From Desulfuromonadales bacterium (GTDB lineage Bacteria; Desulfobacterota; Desulfuromonadia; Desulfuromonadales; Syntrophotaleaceae), in assembly GCA_013619105.1 (NCBI GenBank), contig JABXKU010000036.1:1-41165 (forward strand): a DNA stretch of 41,165 bases. The letters are read 5' to 3'. Of the stretch, positions 38,663-41,165 are shown in pieces. The stretch's first letter is position 1; every line of letters starts with the position of its first letter. The translations under genes and the position numbers were made by a program. The notes beneath the pieces are model-generated. The model had not been told where the DNA came from. It did not search any database and worked only from the letters and a program-made list of their open reading frames with translations.

Positions 38663-41086
38663 TTGTCAAAACGGTTTTTCGAGCGTCTTCAATTCATTGT
38701 TGTTCTTTTTCTTCCAATTTTTTGCTTTCCTTCTCTTGTTTTCTCGGTCGAAAAGGTGTCGATCGGTATTCTTGCAAATCGTGGCAGTGAGGCCACCCTT
38801 AAGCGCTGGCAATCTCTGACTGATTACCTAGAAAAGGAAATACCAAGTCATACCTTTCAAATCAAACCTCTAGAATTTGCTGCTATATTTGATGCAGTAG
38901 CAAAGAAAAACATCGATTTTATACTGGTTAATTCCGGCATCTACGTAGAACTGGAACACACCCATGGTATTCGTCCCATCGTCACGATGCGCAACCGACG
39001 CCAGAAGGGCGATACTTCTTTATTCTCCGGAATGATAATCTCCCTTAAAAACCGAGAGGATATTCGAAGTTTTGATGACCTTAAGGGTACTCGGTTCATA
39101 GCCGTTGCCCCCAACTCGCTCGGTGGTTGGTTAATGGCCAAGCGGGAATTGTTGAAAAGGGGCTTCGATCCAGAAAAGGACTTCGCCCAAGTTGATTTCG
39201 TCGGGACTCACGACGAGGTAGTATTTGGAGTTCTTCGAGGGCAGGCAGATGCCGGCACAGTTCGTTCCGACACACTGGAGAATATGGCGGCAGAAGGCCT
39301 GATCGACATAGCAGAATTCCATACAATCCATGGGAAACAGGATCACTACAATTGCTCAATTGGAGAAGACTCCTTTCCCTATCCCCACAGTACTGACATC
39401 TATCCGGAATGGCCCTTTTCCAAATTATCCACAACATCGGATGACTTGTCTGCCAAAGTTGCCATAGCTCTGCTGAAAATGGCCAAAAACGAAAAGGCCG
39501 CCCAACAGGCCCGCATTATGGGCTGGGACGTAGCCCGGAATTATCAGCCGGTGCATGACCTCTATCGAGAACTACGTATTGGGCCGTACCGAACGTTGAA
39601 ACACATTCGCCTGAGTGACGTTTGGCAGAGGTACAGATATGTCATCATAGTTTTTGCAGTGTTTTTGGCCAGTCTTTGCGTACTGCTTTTGATTCTGCTG
39701 GATATGCGTCAACGGTTGCTGAAAGTCAACCAGGAAAAGCACCTGATGGCGATGCACGATTCGCTCACCGGACTTCCCAACCGAACCCTTTTAAAGGATC
39801 ATATGGCGCTAGCATTTGGCAACGCCGAGCGCTCAGGCAATTCAGTGGCGGTGTTGCTCCTCGATTTAGATAATTTCAAGCAGATTAACGATACTCTGGG
39901 TCATGCCAAAGGAGACTTAATTCTCCAGCAGGTGACCCGGAGGCTATGTTCGGTAGTTCGTAAAGGAGATACCATATCCCGCTGGGGTGGGGATGAATTC
40001 GTGTTGCTTCTGGACAATATAAAAAGTGAATTTGTCGTAGCTAGCATAGCAAAAAAGATCCTGAAAAAGTTATCAGAAGCACCCTATGACCTCGATGGAA
40101 ATGAGGTCTTTTCATCTGGCAGCATAGGCATCTCCCTATTTCCTCAAAACGGTTCTGATTCTGATACGTTGCTGAAGCATGCAGACGCTGCCATGTATGC
40201 GGCGAAAACAAATGGCCGCAGTGACTACCACTTTTTTTCCAACGAGCTGCATCAACTTGCTGCCAGGCGTCATCATCTTGAAAACTGTCTGCGCAATGCC
40301 TTGTATAAAAAAGAGTTCTTCTTGCTTTACCAACCACAAGTGGATTTGATCAGCCAAAGAATTGTCGGTGCAGAAGCATTAGTTAGATGGAATGCACCAG
40401 GACGGGGAATGGTTTCTCCGGCTGAGTTCATACCGGTGACCGAGGAAACGGGCCTGATCAAGCCGCTGGGAGAATGGATTCTTCGAACAGCATGTACCCA
40501 GGCTGTGGAGTGGCAACGGGCGGGCCTGGGGCCATTGCGTATAGCCGTAAACCTTTCAGCACAACAGTTCAAACAACCCGATTTGGTGCCGTTTATCGAA
40601 GGGGTACTTCAGGACACCGGGCTTGAGCCCTGCCTTCTTGAGTTAGAGATCACCGAGAGCGTTCTCATGGAAAAGGTTGAGACTGCGACTGATATGCTGC
40701 TTAGACTCAAAAAACTCGGCATTCAAATCGCTATCGACGATTTCGGTACAGGCTATTCCTCCCTTTGCTACCTGAAGAATTTCCCCATCGATCGCATCAA
40801 GATTGCCCAGGAGTTTGTGCGTGATATCACTGCAGATGCCAACGATATGGCCATTGTTTCGGCAACCATTGCTATAGCCGAAAGTCTCGGTTTGAAGTTA
40901 ATCGCCGAAGGGGTGGAGACCATCGAACACCTGGAGTTTTTGCGTCGGCAGGGATGCCAGGAAATGCAGGGGTTTTATTTTTCCCGCCCTCTAAAAGCAG
41001 ATCAGCTTGCCACTCTATGCCGGCAGAAGGCCAATCCCAGCGAAGAAGGGTATTGGGGTGCAGTCCCTCTATCCGCAGTCATCTGA
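38663..41086 (+). CDS. PhnD-like periplasmic sensor fused to GGDEF and EAL domains
   Basis: An 807-aa membrane c-di-GMP enzyme. A signal/TM stretch (~8-28) leads to a PhnD-type substrate-binding domain (~33-300; SIGILANRGSEATLKRW, LKGTRFIAVAPNSLGG, RGQADAGTVRSDTL). TM2 is at ~326-348. The GGDEF domain is intact (442-446) with an RxxD inhibitory site five residues earlier (433-436). The EAL domain has EAL (571-573), NLSAQQF, ELEITES, DDFGTG and AEGVE. Where EAL enzymes usually have KID, this one has K713-I-A715. Cyclase activity is likely; phosphodiesterase activity is uncertain. The start is TTG at 38663, with GGAGG 6 nt upstream; another TTG at 38648 precedes the SD. Confidence 0.92.
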   Translation: MSKRFFERLQFIVVLFLPIFCFPSLVFSVEKVSIGILANRGSEATLKRWQSLTDYLEKEIPSHTFQIKPLEFAAIFDAVAKKNIDFILVNSGIYVELEHTHGIRPIVTMRNRRQKGDTSLFSGMIISLKNREDIRSFDDLKGTRFIAVAPNSLGGWLMAKRELLKRGFDPEKDFAQVDFVGTHDEVVFGVLRGQADAGTVRSDTLENMAAEGLIDIAEFHTIHGKQDHYNCSIGEDSFPYPHSTDIYPEWPFSKLSTTSDDLSAKVAIALLKMAKNEKAAQQARIMGWDVARNYQPVHDLYRELRIGPYRTLKHIRLSDVWQRYRYVIIVFAVFLASLCVLLLILLDMRQRLLKVNQEKHLMAMHDSLTGLPNRTLLKDHMALAFGNAERSGNSVAVLLLDLDNFKQINDTLGHAKGDLILQQVTRRLCSVVRKGDTISRWGGDEFVLLLDNIKSEFVVASIAKKILKKLSEAPYDLDGNEVFSSGSIGISLFPQNGSDSDTLLKHADAAMYAAKTNGRSDYHFFSNELHQLAARRHHLENCLRNALYKKEFFLLYQPQVDLISQRIVGAEALVRWNAPGRGMVSPAEFIPVTEETGLIKPLGEWILRTACTQAVEWQRAGLGPLRIAVNLSAQQFKQPDLVPFIEGVLQDTGLEPCLLELEITESVLMEKVETATDMLLRLKKLGIQIAIDDFGTGYSSLCYLKNFPIDRIKIAQEFVRDITADANDMAIVSATIAIAESLGLKLIAEGVETIEHLEFLRRQGCQEMQGFYFSRPLKADQLATLCRQKANPSEEGYWGAVPLSAVI

Positions 41087-41165
41087 TACAAGCCGAGTTG
41101 CGTATTTTTGCCCTTTGCGTAGTGCTATAATCAGTGTGACCTATAAGACGCTGAAAGCCCGGTCA
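41087..41165 (+). promoter_or_regulatory. Window end; possible -10 of a following gene
   Basis: A TATAAT stands at 41126-41131 without a good -35 at 16-18 bp. No adapter sequence is visible at this end. Confidence 0.25.

Noticed and set aside
1-41165. tRNA, rRNA, CRISPR arrays, prophage or IS transposase genes
   Set aside because: I looked for conserved tRNA loops, direct-repeat arrays and transposase motifs and found none; XerC is the housekeeping recombinase.

Overview
The window appears to join DNA from two organisms. Positions 1-~6225 are visibly AT-rich, with codon use and Shine-Dalgarno sites typical of a low-GC Firmicute or Tenericute (Izemoplasma/Clostridia-like; standard genetic code, with TGG used for Trp). 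From ~6230 to the end the DNA is GC-rich and the gene content is that of a Desulfuromonadales-type bacterium (Geobacter/Desulfuromonas/Pelobacter relatives): DUF6178, a succinyl-CoA:acetate CoA-transferase, the yggT-divIVA-yggU cluster, NadA with a DUF3343 protein, and Cache-type chemoreceptors ending in EFGKY. The first 15 bases are the end of the Nextera/Tn5 mosaic-end adapter. With the sharp composition switch in an intergenic gap, this makes a chimeric metagenomic contig more likely than natural transfer.

AT-rich part (all on the minus strand). One operon runs right to left: a cytoplasmic reductive-dehalogenase-like corrinoid/Fe-S protein (4961-6139), an overlapping FAD/NAD(P) oxidoreductase carrying a decayed NuoF-like N-terminal domain (3094-4971), and a MATE exporter 1 bp further on (1764-3092). 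A TPR plus histidine-kinase-like protein with a degenerate phosphoacceptor box follows and is cut by the adapter (1-1698). The first two genes look like a soluble enzyme and its dedicated electron donor.

GC-rich part. 6247-9390: ispG, rlmD and a cold-shock gene. 9633-13987: DUF6178 protein, an OprF/OmpA porin with Ca-binding repeats, and an OmpW-type barrel. 14137-16874: xthA and recQ. 17211-18435: two 165-bp copies of a terminal-inverted-repeat element in opposite orientation, flanking a DUF190-fluC fluoride module. 18495-20286: rpoH under a perfect CIRCE operator, then bamD. 20571-22130: CoA-transferase of the acetate-oxidising TCA cycle. 22292-26370: xerC, divergent from lipase-yjbQ-DUF362, followed by a frameshifted LEA2 lipoprotein and the remnant of a monooxygenase. 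26431-27667: yggT-divIVA-yggU plus a probable frameshifted 34-aa gene. 28037-29845: DAHP synthase, a small HTH protein and a small helical protein. 30028-32424: a leader peptide coupled to nadA, DUF3343, and a cysteine-desulfurase-like enzyme.

32699-41086 is a signalling block: a sigma-54 activator whose receiver domain has lost its phosphorylation residues, an octamer tandem repeat, a sigma-54 (-24/-12) promoter, then cheW, a small Cys-rich protein, a second cheW and a chemoreceptor. After a terminator comes a periplasmic PhnD-like sensor fused to GGDEF and EAL domains. The Cys-rich protein shares an N-terminal motif with both CheW proteins. The strongest candidates for something undescribed are this chemosensory module and the RdhA-like/flavoprotein pair.
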